64,000 nt of DNA from Eleginops maclovinus (taxonomy: Eukaryota > Chordata > Actinopteri > Perciformes > Eleginopidae). The stretch lies in NCBI RefSeq assembly GCF_036324505.1, contig NC_086368.1:16638378-16702377 (forward strand), given 5' to 3'. The notes under the pieces were generated by a model. It searched no databases, was not told the origin of the DNA, and saw nothing but the letters and a program-made list of their open reading frames with translations. Positions 46,900 through 60,069 of this stretch are shown one piece after another; the first letter of the stretch is position 1; each line of letters starts with the position of its first letter. The position numbers and the translations under genes were made by a program.

Positions 46900-48782
46900 A
46901 TGGAGGCTGTATTTCACCCCCTCTTCACCACAGCTGGCCAGATGCCTTGGTTGCTTCTGACTCTGTTAACATCGTGGACAGTCTTGTGTTCAGCAGATTT
47001 AAAGCAGACAAGGTGGCCATTATATTCCCAGACGCCAGTTCTTCTTGCTTGGAATGCCCCAACACAGGAGTGTGGTCCGTGGCATAGCGTAACTTTATCT
47101 CTGGACCAGTTTGACATTGTGGCATCCCCCAATGAGGGCTTTGTCCGACAGAACCTCACAATTTTCTATAAGGAGCGCCTTGGGTTGTATCCCTATTATG
47201 AGCGTAGTGGCACTGCAGTGAATGGAGGCCTTCCACAGCTTGCCAGCCTCACTCAGCACTTTGAAAAAATGCCTGACGGTTTGCAAAAATATATACGTGA
47301 GCCACAAGCAAAAGGTTTAGCTGTTATTGACTGGGAGGAGTGGCGCCCATTGTGGATTCGAAATTGGGATATTAAAGATATTTATCGGAGTAAGTCTCGT
47401 GAAATGGTGGCCCAAAAGAACCCAAAGTGGACCCCAGAACAAGTGGGAAAAGTTGCACAGCAGGAATTTGAACTATCAGCTCGCAAATTTATGCTGGAGA
47501 CTCTGAAACTGGCCAAAAGTTTGAGGCCAAATCAGCTGTGGGGCTTCTACCTGTTTCCAGATTGCTACAACCATGACTACAGGAATGACTTGGAAAACTA
47601 CACAGGACGCTGTCCAGTTGTGGAAATGGGCCGCAATGATCAACTTAACTGGTTGTGGATGGAGTGTACAGCGTTCTTCCCATCTATATACATGGGCTCA
47701 GTACTTGCCTCTACGAATTATGGGCGCCTCTTTGTCAGAAACAGGGTGAAGGAGGCAATGCGACTGGCATCTGTTGGGGATGGATTAGCTCGGCCAGTTT
47801 TTGTTTATACCCGCCCTACTTACATGAATCAGATGACCCTCCTATCTCAAGTAAGTTGGCTGGAGCAAAAGTTCATCAAGTACAGGAGGCTTATACATTG
47901 TTGATGTTATCTAGAAGATTTTTAAATTATATTTAACCATGAATTGGAGGAAGCAGTTGCCACACATTTCTGGATACACATTATAACAACATTAAATAAT
48001 GTTTTAGTTTTGGGCTGTTGACACTATAACACCACAAGAAGGTTAGATGGTTAGACAAAATGGTTATCATTATACTTTGTTAATGGTGTTTTAGCTAAGC
48101 AACCATTTAAATATTTATTTAATTGACTCAAATGTACCAATTTTTTTCTCCTGTGTGATAATATCAACGTCATTGTACTGTTCACCACTGAACTGTTTAT
48201 GTAAATGTTATGTAGACAGATCTGGTCTCCACCATTGGCGAGAGTGTTGCACTTGGAGCTGCAGGTCTGATCTTCTGGGGGGACACCTCCTATGCAAGCA
48301 GCAGTGTAAGTGTCACTCCCTCTTTGCTCATGTGCTGAATAATGTAGGTTTGGTGTTAACGTAAGGTTTTGTTTTTTTGCCTGCAGGCCAGCTGCACCGT
48401 CATAAATGAGTATCTTAAGGGACAGCTGGGCCAGTACCTCCTCAACGTCACTACAGCTGCAGAACAGTGCAGTCAGGTGCTGTGTAAATCCCATGGCCGC
48501 TGTCTGCGCAAAATATCAGACAATGACGTGTACCTGCATCTCAGCCCCTTAACTCACAGCATCACAAGTCAGGGCGGCCAGCTGAAGGTTACAGGCGCAC
48601 TTGGCCCAGCTGAGCTGGCTTATTTCCGCACACACTTCCAGTGCCAATGCTACAGTGGGTACAGGGGTGAGGCCTGTGCTGAGAAAGAAGGGCAGAATAG
48701 AGCTTCCTCTGTCTTAGGGACCTGGCCTCTTTGCCTTTTACTCCCACTAGGGCTCCTTACTCTACTACACGGAGGAAACTGA
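46900..48782 (+). CDS. hyal2: Hyaluronidase 2 (GPI-anchored, glycoside hydrolase family 56)
   Basis: It cleaves high-mass hyaluronan at the cell surface. Exons are 46900-47850, 48216-48305 and 48387-48782, giving 478 residues (human HYAL2 473). The start at 46900 has context GACCATGG. A signal peptide (MPWLLLTLLTSWTVLCSA) follows a short N-terminal extension. The GH56 catalytic segment is GLAVIDWEEWRP, with the Asp and Glu of the D-x-E motif. Other landmarks are LWGFYLFPDCYNHDY, WLWMECTAFFPSIYM and STIGESVALGAAGLIFWGD. A C-terminal EGF-like Cys-rich part (CKSHGRC ... CQCYSGYRGEAC) is followed by a hydrophobic end (WPLCLLLPLGLLTLLHGGN) typical of GPI attachment. The large single first exon is as in the HYAL family. 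HYAL2 is favoured over HYAL1/3 by the GPI-type tail and the position next to tusc2. Confidence 0.92.
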
Positions 48783-51651
48783 GAAACCCAAACTATTCAC
48801 TGCTTCTGCCAGCTCTGAAGAGCACAGGTCAGACTTTCAGTATGAATTTGCTAAGTTATAGTTATGCACTATAGAAACTGATGCATTTACAACAGCAGAC
48901 ACTCTCTCCTAATGTCAGAGATGAGCCATGTATGACAGGAGATTTTTATCCCAGTACACAGACCCATCAAACTGGAACATTTGTGTTTGACAAGCTGCAC
49001 TGGCAGAGCTCCGACTTTAGAACTTCCTCTTGGAACTTATTTTCATTCATCAATTCGAAAAAAACCAACTTTTTAAATTATAGCAAATGATGTCAAAAAT
49101 AAGACATCTCTTAAAGGCCTCTTCCATACTTCAGATTAGAAGATAGATACTCTATACTATAGCTGCACATGTGTATTAGTGCAAGTCGCACAATGTTGAT
49201 GCACACTTTAAACATTGTTGTTTCTTTCTGTCGTTGAAGCCTTATGAATGAAATGTAAATTGTCAATTATGCCAGATGGTGATAAATTATGAGAAATGGA
49301 GCCTTACATTTTTTAAGGTACCTTTAGCTTACAGAAACAACATGGCTGGACCTGCCTGTTTCAGTTTTAATATGTGCCTTAACCGTGCTACAGTATGAAG
49401 TGCTCTTTTTAATGGTCACCTTTGTTTAGAAGTTTTGACTTTTGAGGTTTTAACAACAGTGTTTATCTCAGCCCTATGCTGCACCCTGTGCTTTATACTG
49501 ATATGAATGATATACTCCCATTAGTTTTCATCTGAATTAACAAGTAACATGTACAGTATATTTAAAGTTTGAACAGATCTGTAAAGTGAGATACGAAAGG
49601 CTTCATTTTATTTAATTGCCATAGGTGTCTTCTATTTGACATGGATATCACTGTGAAAACAATTTATGGATTTATTCACACAGTATGTAATGATAAATCA
49701 TTTACACAAATGTAACCTGGTTGGTTAAGCTTGGCCAGAATTCTTTAATATCTAAGGGATCCTTAATGTTTAGGAATTTAAAAAAATATATATTTTGGTC
49801 TCAAATATCAAAATCTTGCTCGGAAATCCAGTATTGCTCTGACCCATTAACAATTAACAGTTTAGATGTGAGGGTGCAGTTTGAGAAAGGGAGTTCCCTT
49901 TAGGGACACTATTGATAGCAACTACTGTAGGTACATCTTCATATTAGTTTACTGCCCTGTAAATATATTTTCTAGACTATAGCTGGCTGAACAATTACCT
50001 ATTTATACATTCAGTTCTGTATTTATTCTCTCTGATAACACTCATAAAGTACTTTAGCTACCTAAAATTAGTATTATTAGAATACAAGGTAGGTTTACTG
50101 TTTTTCATATACCAAATACTATTGAGGTCAAATGTTTCAAGTATCCTCAAAAAATGTTAATACTGCACTTTAACTTTTGTTCACACCATCATATGATGTG
50201 TGCTGCCATTGATTATCTCACTCAAGTAAGTTTCTTGTCTCAGTGCAAATCAGTGGCTGTCTGAAGCATAAATCTATCAAGAGTCTAAAACAGTGAATCT
50301 GTAATATATAATTTATGGAATTGTACATTTTGAAAAACAAATCTGAAAGAAATCGGTTTTGTATTTGAAAACATTTCATCTTAAACAGTTATTTGAATGG
50401 ATTATTTTGTTTTTCTTATTTTATGAAGCCTATATAGGCTATAGTGTACTGGAATTCAACACATTTAACGACTCATTTTTGCAAAACAAATAAAAAATAT
50501 GGAAATAAAGTAATGTACTGTATCTGTTTGTATCTAATGTAGAGTTTTTTTTAATTTTTTTTTTACTTAAATCACACAAAGAATGAGTATCTTATTTTTA
50601 TTGAACTGCATAAGCACTATTTACAAAAAGGTTTTCACAGATGTACGTAGCTTCAGCAGGAAATGACACTGTGGGGTTAAGTGTTGTTGTGTGCAGCTCT
50701 TTAAGTGCTCCGACGAGGAACAAGCAAATTAAAACGTTTGTGTTTAATCGACACATTCATCGACATTGCTATGCATTTCACGAGTTTTTCGTGTGAGCAT
50801 TTCTATCCAGTTTTTACCTGATGATTGATCGGACATTTTCGTCGAATGTTCTTGTGGCATCGTGTCAGTAAGCTCATTTTTTCCTATCACTTTGAAAAGC
50901 TAGCTCCAGCCAGCGTCGACCCGAAGCCTCATTGCAACATCCCATCACTGGCAACCAGCAATGCAGGGGACATGACGATAAAAAAGCAGGCTTACCTGTC
51001 CACCTGTCAGTGAAGGTGTCTGAGAATAATCTCCTCTTTGTTGGTATGTTATCTTCTGGTGCGGCATCCTTAAAGTCTCCTACACTGACCTACTGTACAA
51101 AAGCTTTCAGAAGAGGGACACTTCAAGCTAATGTTAGCTTATTTGCATATTTTGGCTAATTTTATTATACAGCGAACCGTCTTTGCTTTGCAATACCTTA
51201 GGCTTTTTCTCCTGGAGGGTTGACTTTCATTCAATTGTTTACATGTCTTGGATTTTTCTCGATCAACTTTGTCTCACTGCACAGTCAGCATCTGAGTCCT
51301 AACTGTTGAAACATACATTTGGTTTACCTAATAATCCTTTACTTTCTAAAGTGCAATGTTTCAGGCGATGTGAGCTGGTATTATTGTCTTCGCTTGGATT
51401 TAGCTCGTGTGTGGACATTTAAAGACGTCCCTCTTTTATAACTACTCTGAAGAAACTAAGGGTTTATTTTATTTTATTATATATATACTATAAACGAATA
51501 TATTTAGGCTGATGTTGAACCACAATTCTCCTGATGGAAGTGGTGTGGCAATTTCTATATACTGTAAACTGCCAAACAATTCAAAATACTGTATGCTCAG
51601 AATCCACGTGATGGGTTCTTACACAATGCACTATCTACCTATTTTCCTAGA
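48783..51651. other. hyal2 3' UTR, intergenic, and abhd14a upstream region
   Basis: AT-rich hyal2 downstream sequence runs to an AATAAA at 50489-50494. After about 50640 base composition rises. The coding exon of abhd14a has an acceptor TTTTCCTAG ending at 51651, so at least one non-coding exon lies upstream. A donor TTGGTATGT at 51043/51044 is one candidate. No other gene is recognised. Confidence 0.45.
50489..50494 (+). terminator. Candidate poly(A) signal for hyal2
   Basis: AATAAA with a second copy at about 50504, followed by GTACTGTATCTGTTTGT. This implies a 3' UTR of about 1.7 kb; earlier non-canonical sites are possible. Confidence 0.4.
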
Positions 51652-51668
51652 TCGTTCAACCTAACAAA

Positions 51669-53937
51669 ATGAATTTCTTGCGTAATCGTCTTGTTGTCCT
51701 GGGCCTGGTGTTGTTGGCCACGTTACTGCTCTACCTGCTGCTGCCATCCATCCGACAGGGCAGCATGGAGCCGTCCCTAGACGCTCAAAGAATGGGGCTA
51801 ATGGCCACCCCTCCTCCTCAACTTCCAACCATCAATGTGACTATTCGCACTGGACAGCTACCTGGGGACCCTCCACTGTTCTTCAGAGAAGCTTTACCTG
51901 TTGATGGAGCTGGACGACAGATATTGCCAAGGTCAGTCGACAAGTAGAGAGATTTATTTGAAATGTCTGAGCCAATAACAAGCCTTGTCATTGTAATCAT
52001 AACCTGAGGTGAAATCATCTTGATTGTGAGTATTATATATTAAAGATACATTAAACACAGAAAGTGTTTAATGTATCGTCTTTGATAAAATCCTGAGAAA
52101 CTATTTTCTTTCTCTGTGCAGGCTACAAGTGGTCCTTCTGCATGGCCAGGCCTTCACGTCCAAAACCTGGGAAGAACTTGGTACAATGGCCCTGCTGGCA
52201 GCTAATGGATATCAAGCCTTAGCAATGGATCTTCCAGGTAGAACTTAAGCCTTGTTGCATATAATCAGCATGTTTACAATGTATAGTGATACATGGAAAT
52301 GATTAAGTCTAAAAGTGACAGATGAGAAGATTGACACACTCATTCTGGAAAAAAAAAACACCCGGTCACTGTTAGTAACCTATATAGTATACATATATAT
52401 TTTAAAATGTTCTATATGTTGACCTAGTTTGGATTTCATGAACTAATATTGTGGTCCAAAATCTGAAAATGTTTTTGATTTCCTGATCTGAATGTAGTAG
52501 TTTTCTATGAGGTCTGAGCAGGACACATGGGATGTTCTCCATCGATGAATTGAAAAAACTAACAAGTTATATATTCTTAGATCTGGCAATATATTTAGAT
52601 GTTTATTGTTATCCTTATGCTGGTTTGCAATTTTCAGACATATTCACGTTCTGCGTTGCCTTTTGTATTATGCTGTCGGTACAGGTGGGATTTTCTATTA
52701 GGCTTATATTTTGTTTAACATAGCCAGCAGAAATCAAAGTGTTAGATGACCTACAGCAATTCCCGGCACAGCACCGACCCACATTTCTCTGATCAGAGGT
52801 CTAATCAGACATAGTAACTCAAAACAAAACACCTTTGTCTGCAGGGCTTTAAATTGAAATTCATTATGCAAAACTAGAAATCCAAAGAGCAAATAATGAA
52901 ATAAAAGGAAAAAAGTAAGTGTGTGTTCAGATTATGTTTCATTACTGCTGTTCTTCTTAAAGGATATGGAAAATCGCCGGACTCAGAGGCTTTGAAGACT
53001 GATCAAAATCGAGTGGACCTCCTTTCAAGGTTCATGGAGTCTTTGGGTGTCAGGACAGCGGTGCTCGTGAGCCCCTCCATGAGTGGACATTACTCCATCC
53101 CCTTCCTCATGAAGAACACTGCTCAGCTGCAAGGCTTTATTCCCATAGCACCAGTTGGTACCCGAAGTTACACTGCACAGCAGTACCAAAATATTCAGGT
53201 GAGGGATGGAGAGATTGTATAAATGTATTCCTAAATAAATATATGTTCATTATCAAACCATAATTTGGCAAACCCATTGATAAAACCTATTCACTAGGGA
53301 GGCCTTGTATGTAAGCTGTCTCTTCCCATTTATACAGACCCTATTGCGTTCTTCAAATACCCAGTGTAAATCCAGTGTATATGATTTAGTGACCTCTAGC
53401 TGTGATGTTGCAGATTGCAAACAGCTGCTTAAACAGCTTGGATACTACAATGTGTCGTTTGTCCATGTATTTTATAAAATGATAGAAATATTGCTCTTTT
53501 AATTTCTAAAGGGACATTTGATTTTTCTTGATTTTTCCAACAAACAACGATTTTTAATTTACTATGTAACATAAGACAGGTAGAAAGCATAACATTTGTA
53601 TGCAATTGCTATACACTACAGCCAGGTACAGGTGATTTACCACCCACATGTATTTCAGAAGACCTGTGGTTGGTTGGTGTGCGCATGCGTGAATATGCAT
53701 TTTTTATCCTTTGTAGCCTTGAAGTTTCCCAATCCTGTGTTCTTTTGTATTTAGATTCCTACTCTAATTGTGTTTGGAGCCCTGGACACAAATCTTGGTG
53801 CCCAGTCCCACAAGAACCTCATACAACTTCCACACCACTCTGTGCTGAAGCTAGAAGGAGCTCGCCATGCGTGCTACATGGACAAACCCAGAGAATTTCA
53901 CCAAGGGTTGATTGACTTCCTTGGCAAACTAAAGTGA
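51669..53937 (+). CDS. abhd14a: Abhydrolase domain-containing 14A (membrane-anchored alpha/beta hydrolase)
   Basis: Exons are 51669-51931, 52122-52237, 52963-53198 and 53755-53937, giving 265 residues (human ABHD14A 271). A type II membrane anchor lies at residues 7-28 (LVVLGLVLLATLLLYLLLPSI). The hydrolase fold begins with VVLLHGQAF (strand 3 and HG). The nucleophile elbow is SPSMSGHY with Ser167, in the S-x-S-x-S-G-H form of this family. Then comes GFIPIAPVG, the acid region FGALDTN with Asp216, and the base GARHAC with His243. The N-terminal anchor distinguishes it from cytosolic ABHD14B. The physiological substrate is not established. acy1 follows in the same direction, as in mammals, where the two genes can form a readthrough transcript. 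Confidence 0.92.
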
Positions 53938-54904
53938 GCTATCTAGGGGAGGAAGATGAGCTATAAAGATGGAAATTTAAAAAAAGAAGAGGAACTCTAA
54001 ATCTACATTATTCTCATATTAGCTTCACCTGAAGCAAAGACCATTGGCATGGAAGTTGGTTTTAATACATGTGAAACAGCATGTAAGACCTCATAGTGAC
54101 ATTTAACATTATAGCATTTCAGATGTTTCCATTATAGAAGTGTCTTTTTGTATTCCCATCATGTCACCTAAAATACTAGTTCAGCTCAACTTAAAAAGCT
54201 TAAGGTATGTATAGTGGTGTTTTTGTTTTCTGTCTCTCTTTGCATGTAAAACATGTTATATGTTGGTTTCGCTGTTACCATTTTTGTAGGTGACATGTAG
54301 GTTGCTGTAAATACGCAAATGTTGCAGGTGTCTGTGTTTTTAAATAGCTTCTATTAGCTTCACATTTGAAGGATTAATATATTAAGATCTGGTAACCATT
54401 CAAGAAAACGTGTTTAGCAAAGGCAAACAGCTGATACACACTGTTATAATTAAAAAGAACAAACCATATAAAATAACATTTATTTATATGATCTAAAATA
54501 TTTGCAATATGTTTGGACAATCATGCATAAAACAAACTTAAAATGAGATAAGTGTGACTTTAAATAAAACATAAATTGTGTGTTTTGTATGTTTCAATTG
54601 ATAAAATGCAATGGTTTGGAAACTTGAGGTAACTTATGATGAAGTGTCACATGTTCTGCCAATATAGCTGTGTGTAATGTCAAGAAAAACCTAAAACTAA
54701 CAATATTAAAGAATTTGCATTTTTATTTGCTCTATGGTTCATCCAGCACTAAAGGTAGATTACCCATTATATGTTCCAGTATTTGGTCTCCATTTAAACA
54801 TTTCGTCCATTATTGAATTGCACACACCTATACACAAAAACTCTCGAACAAACCTATCAAATAACAATGTTTTAATTGCCCTGTTTAAGTCTACTCTGTA
54901 AACT
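53938..54904. other. abhd14a 3' UTR
   Basis: AT-rich, without coding frames. The candidate poly(A) signal AATAAA is at 54563-54568. Confidence 0.5.
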
Positions 54905-55334
54905 CACTGTTTGAAGAAGTACTCAGATCCTTTACTTAAAAGTTAAAGTACAAATACTATGGTACTCTATTACAAGTTAAATTCCTGATTTCAAAATGTA
55001 ACTTTAAGTACAGAAATATTAGCATCAACATGTTGAAAAAAGGACTTATTCTGCACAATATCCGAATTCAAAATAATACAAAGTACAGCAGTATTATCAG
55101 TGTTATCAATGAAAGTACTTTTCACTGTATTGTATTATTATTTTTATTATATTGTCCTTTTTTATACACTTTAGAGCATTTCAGTGTTGTAGTAAAAAGT
55201 ACAACACTTGCCTCTGAAATGTAGAGTAGAAGTATAAAGTAGTATTTCATGGATATACTCAAGTAAATTTAATAGTTAATATAGCATTTGAGTATAATAC
55301 TTGAGTAAATATAATTGGTTAATTTCCACCACTA
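54905..55334. mobile_element. AAGTACTT-rich hAT-like non-autonomous element, second copy
   Basis: The left end CACTGTTTGAAGAAGTACTC and right end TTTCCACCACTA are of the same teleost family as 32785-33609, with repeated AAGTAC motifs. The flanks TGTAAACT (54897-54904) and TGTAAATT (55335-55342) agree at 7 of 8 bases, an aged hAT-type duplication. It is shorter than the other copy and has no coding capacity. Confidence 0.78.
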
Positions 55335-55921
55335 TGTAAATTATTCAAGAAAAATTGAGCAAATTATTTGAAGGCTGTCTTTCCATGATTATTAGCCAAT
55401 CATTGCAGGAACGTAGTCAGTCCTCAGAAAGGGACTCCCTTCCTGCGACATGACTTTTATTTTGAAGGGCAGGAAGAGTGCAGGTCAGCTGAATAGTGAA
55501 GCTGCGGTTGACCAGCAAGTCGACTGCACTAGGTGAGTACTGTGATAACTCCAGCTAAAAATAATTAAATACATCTTTGATGGCAGTCATGTATTCCATG
55601 TTACCAGTAACCAGGTAACGTAAGAACATAACGGTAAAGCCGCAGCATGGCTTTGTTCTACTACTACCAGCGTGAATAACAAGCACACTAGCTACAAGCC
55701 TAGCTAGCGGTTTTAGCTTACAAAGTGTCAGCGTCTCAGTTTAAATCAGGTAAAGACAGTTTACGTCAGTGTGTCAGGTTGATGGCCCGAGGAGAGAGCA
55801 GCCATAACTGGGTTTACAACACATTGATAGTAAGTCTTTGTCTCGGTCCTGGCGTGTTAGTTATTATATTTGATTGTGATATGTCGTTGTGTATTTAAAT
55901 TTTACACCTGTGTGTCCACAG
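55335..55921 (+). promoter_or_regulatory. acy1: acy1 promoter region and non-coding exon 1
   Basis: A non-coding exon ending at 55532 (GCACTAG followed by GTGAGTAC) probably splices to 55922, whose acceptor is TGTCCACAG. The start of transcription likely lies within about 55440-55490. No TATA box is evident. Confidence 0.55.
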
Positions 55922-55936
55922 AAAATAAATCCCACC

Positions 55937-58900
55937 ATGCTGCCTGACAAAGATGGTCCGGGTGTTGGAGGCAGACAGAGCTTTCCCGAGGGAGAAGATC
56001 TGTCTGTGAGTCTGTTCAGAGAGTACCTCCGGCTCAAAACTGTCCACCCAGACCCGGACTATGGTGAGATACATTCATCACAAGGCACTGATGTCCAGCC
56101 ATGCCCTTTTGAAATGTCACAGATTGTCTAGCATTTACTCAGTTTGATGGGGTTTGAGTCCAAACAACTATTAGAATAATACATGTATGGAGAGACCTAT
56201 TCCAGTTAACGCGATGTCTTGAGCCTATTTATGAGCTTTAATATGATCATTCACACTATTTATAAGTGATGTGTGAAATATATGTTCCTCTATAACTTGT
56301 TTGATCTTATGTTCTATGATTTATCAAAGTCCATTTCTTATCGCTGTCGGTTAGACATTAAATGCTTCCAGTTATATAAACCTAGAATACTGTCTTTAAA
56401 AAAAAAGAAAGCTGAGATGCTTAGCAAGGCTTTCACTCCACTGGTTAAACAAAACAGACAGCTGTGGTCCTGACCAATATCTTGGATCGCAGCATGCAGT
56501 GGCAGCTATTGTTGTTTTGAGTTTACAAAACTTAATGTTTGATTATATTTTAAGTATTTGAATCCACTGTTACAACGAGCCACAGAAATAATGACAACAT
56601 AATCTTTTGGAGAGGTTTTACAAAAGTTTTTAAACAAATTGTTATTTCTTCTCTTCATTCATTTATAGATGCTGCTATTCGTTTTCTGGACAGAATAGCT
56701 GAGGAGCTTGATCTACCCATGAGAAAGATTGAGGTTTGTGTCTGTGATAAATAAATGAATGTAGCAGACATTAGTATATATTCTTTACAGAAATTAGTAA
56801 TACTTACTCTGAAATGTAATGAGGAGCCTTATCTGCCGTTCCCTCTCCTTGTAGGTCTGTCCAGGCAGAGTAGTGTCGATCATGACATTGGAAGGGAAGA
56901 ACCCGACGTTGAAGTCCATCTTACTGAATTCCCACACTGATGTTGTACCAGTTTACCAGGTATGGTGTCTTTCTATGTTTATGGCGTTATAATCCTATTT
57001 TTATCGTTAATAGACATAAAAAAAATAGATTTGATATCAATCTCTTCTCCAGGAACATTGGAAATACGATGCTTTCAGTGCTTTCAAAGATGCAGAGGGC
57101 AACATTTATGCCCGGGGATCACAGGACATGAAATGTGTAACTATACAGTGGGTATAAAACTGCCTTAATAACTTGTTTTATCAAACAGGATTTGTGCTCT
57201 AGTGTTGTTGTGATCTTCACTTTTAATTTTGTTCAATGAGAAATTCCCACCCATACCTCACCCACCCTGCATACTAAGTTCAGGCTCCATTTCTTTGTTC
57301 TGTCATAACTCTACCCATTTCTTTTTCTTTGCAGGTACATCCAGGCTGTCAGAAGACTGAAGGCAGAGGGACAGAAACTGATGCGCACTGTGCACCTGAT
57401 GTTTGTTCCAGGTAAAATATTTCATTGCTTCCCTATGTTCTGTTACAGTTTGTTTCCAAAAGATCTAAACACCCATGGTCCACCCACAGGTGTTCTCACT
57501 AATTTTGCTAGTCAGTGGTTGTTTCTCAAAGTCATAAATGTTTCACTGAAACTCTCTAGGGAGTGTTCCAGTGTGCTTCTAAATCTAAAATCTAAAATAA
57601 CAATGCTGTACTGACAATATAGAATACGTTATAAAATCTCAGGGTTTTTGACAATGAATAACATGATTAACATATAACTATGTACAAGTATTCTATCTTT
57701 TGTTGTAAAACACTTCATTCAAACACGACAGTTGGAAAAGTACTTTGGAGCCATTGATCCTCAAAATCAGCCATTGAAGGATCCTTTCCTGACACGTGAT
57801 TGACACTTTCCTCACTCTCCTGGTAGCTTTGTTAAACCTGTTAAGGGCGGCGTACTCTTCCATTCAAACAACTTCTTCATTTCCACTAAGAGTACAGCAA
57901 TTTTTTTAAGTGGCTGGTTAAGCTCATCCATTCAGTCTGTCGTTCAGGAAGTGATCGTTGACGTTGCAAATGTGTAGTATGGAAATGAAATGTGACTCTA
58001 CCTCTAGGGTGGGACAAATTAGACCTTTCTGTTGAATGCCATGTGATGCATGTTAAATATATACTACTTAGTCTTTATTGTTGATGATGTGGAAATTGTA
58101 CTATTTCTTGTTTAGCAGAAATGAAACCATATCCCTGGCTTGGAATGAGTATTTTCGCAAACACAAATGTGACATTAAAACCTAAAAAAAATGTTTCTCT
58201 TTTTTTAGATGAAGAAGTTGGAGGTCACAAGGGAATGGAATCATTCGTGAAGAATCCGGAGTTCCAAAAATTAAACATTGGCTTTGCCCTGGATGAAGGT
58301 AAACAAATAACAGTCTGGCATTTCTTCTTTCCAAAGTTAATGAGTGAGAAGATAAACACTGGAGGTGTTTTCAGTTACTCAATAAGTCAAACCACGTTCA
58401 GTTTAGTTTATATTATTGCCCTTGGAGAGAGAATAGCAAAAGAGGTAGTGAAAGATGAAACTAAGGTCCCCGGCTGGATTTGCCCTACATTCCACACATT
58501 CTCAACAAACAACATTATCAAGTATTTTTAAGTCTGAAAGCACTAGGACAAATGAAATGTACTCCACAAAATGTCATTTTTTCTAAAAATATATAATAAT
58601 GGCTATATTTCCTTTTGAGGAGTCATTTTGATGTTTGAATTGTACGGTTAATATTTTAGTTAGATGTATTTGACACAATGTAAATCATACAACGCAGGTT
58701 TATACTCTCTTGTTACCTTTTAGTTAGAAAAGAACCTGCCTGCGTAGCGGGGTTTGATACAGAGCCAAAGTCTGACAACCAAATATTTAAAATGTTTTTA
58801 TGTTACCAGCTGTGCCAAGTGACCCATATTGATCCTTCAGCAACGGCAAAGATGTGCTGTGATCAATCTCTGCTGTTGAGGTTCATAAACCTTCCTGTGG

Positions 58901-60031
58901 TGAAGATGATGATCTGTACTTCATCTACTTCTGTCCTTTGCCGCAGAGTTTGTCCTTTTGTTATATGAATGCATAAGACTAATGTTAAATATTAAAAGTT
59001 TTTATTTGTCTGCATGTTTTCTGTAGGTCTTGCGAACCCTGGCGAGGCCTTCACTGTGTTTTATGGAGAGAGGAACCCGTGGTGTGAGTATAAAATACAT
59101 ACAGTAATAGACTTCCATGTTATCAGAATTCCAGGGTTTTTGAAGGATAATGAAGCCGATCTTGAATCAAAAAGAACAACTTTTTCCTTACAGGGATTAC
59201 AGTCCACTGCCCCGGCAGTCCAGGTCATGGGTCGAGGTTTGTGGAGAACACGGCTGCTGAGAAGCTGGTAACTATCAATGCCAGTCAAACATTTAATAAA
59301 ACACCTCAAAAACCTCTTGTTTACAAGGTTTCATTGACAGAACTTCCTTATCATTCTCAGCGTCAAGTCATGAACTCCTTTCTGGACTTCAGAGAGAAGG
59401 AGAAACAAAGGTGAGATCGAACTGTTTGCATCTTGATTTGTTTTTGTATCACGTTTATAGCAATTGTATTAAAGAGGAAATATTATGCTCATTTACAGAT
59501 TGTATTTTGTTCTTCTAATGTGACGTGATGACATGTTTTAATGTTCAACAAGTGCTTTATTATTTGCATACTGCTTGTGCTGCAGCATTTCTTTTAACCC
59601 TATGAAATGAGAGCCCAGTTTAAAGTTTACTTAGGCCTTTTAGGGAAACTGCCTTGGAAACTGAGTTTAACAAATAACTAAACTGCAACTAAAATACCAG
59701 TTTTAAAACATTACCTCCATATTGTCTATAATTCTCTTTAGGAAGCTTTCAAGGAAATATTTATGAAATCATTGGTGTGTAAATAAATTATATGAAATTT
59801 CATGAGTCTGGCTTCTGGACAATTAAGAGAAAAGCTAATCAGCCATCACTTGTTGTGTTTGTGTCCCAGAAACATAAATACATATGGGCGAGAACAGTTG
59901 CTAATTTGTTCTGTGGAATTAATTTGATTAGAAGTACATTTTCAGTGATGTATTTGCAAAGTTTCAATTATACTTTAGATTTTATTACAGTGCAATTGCA
60001 GTAATGTCATCACTTGTGTGTGTGTGTGTGT

Positions 60032-60069
<38 letters not shown>

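Noticed and set aside
50825..51159. Small frames upstream of abhd14a as a separate gene
   Set aside because: They have no family resemblance; the GC-richer stretch fits a promoter and non-coding exon better.
57141..57160. Acy1 exon 4 ending after CAGTGG
   Set aside because: That border does not join in frame with the next exon. The donor GTGGGT after 57147 gives a clean phase and the conserved residues.
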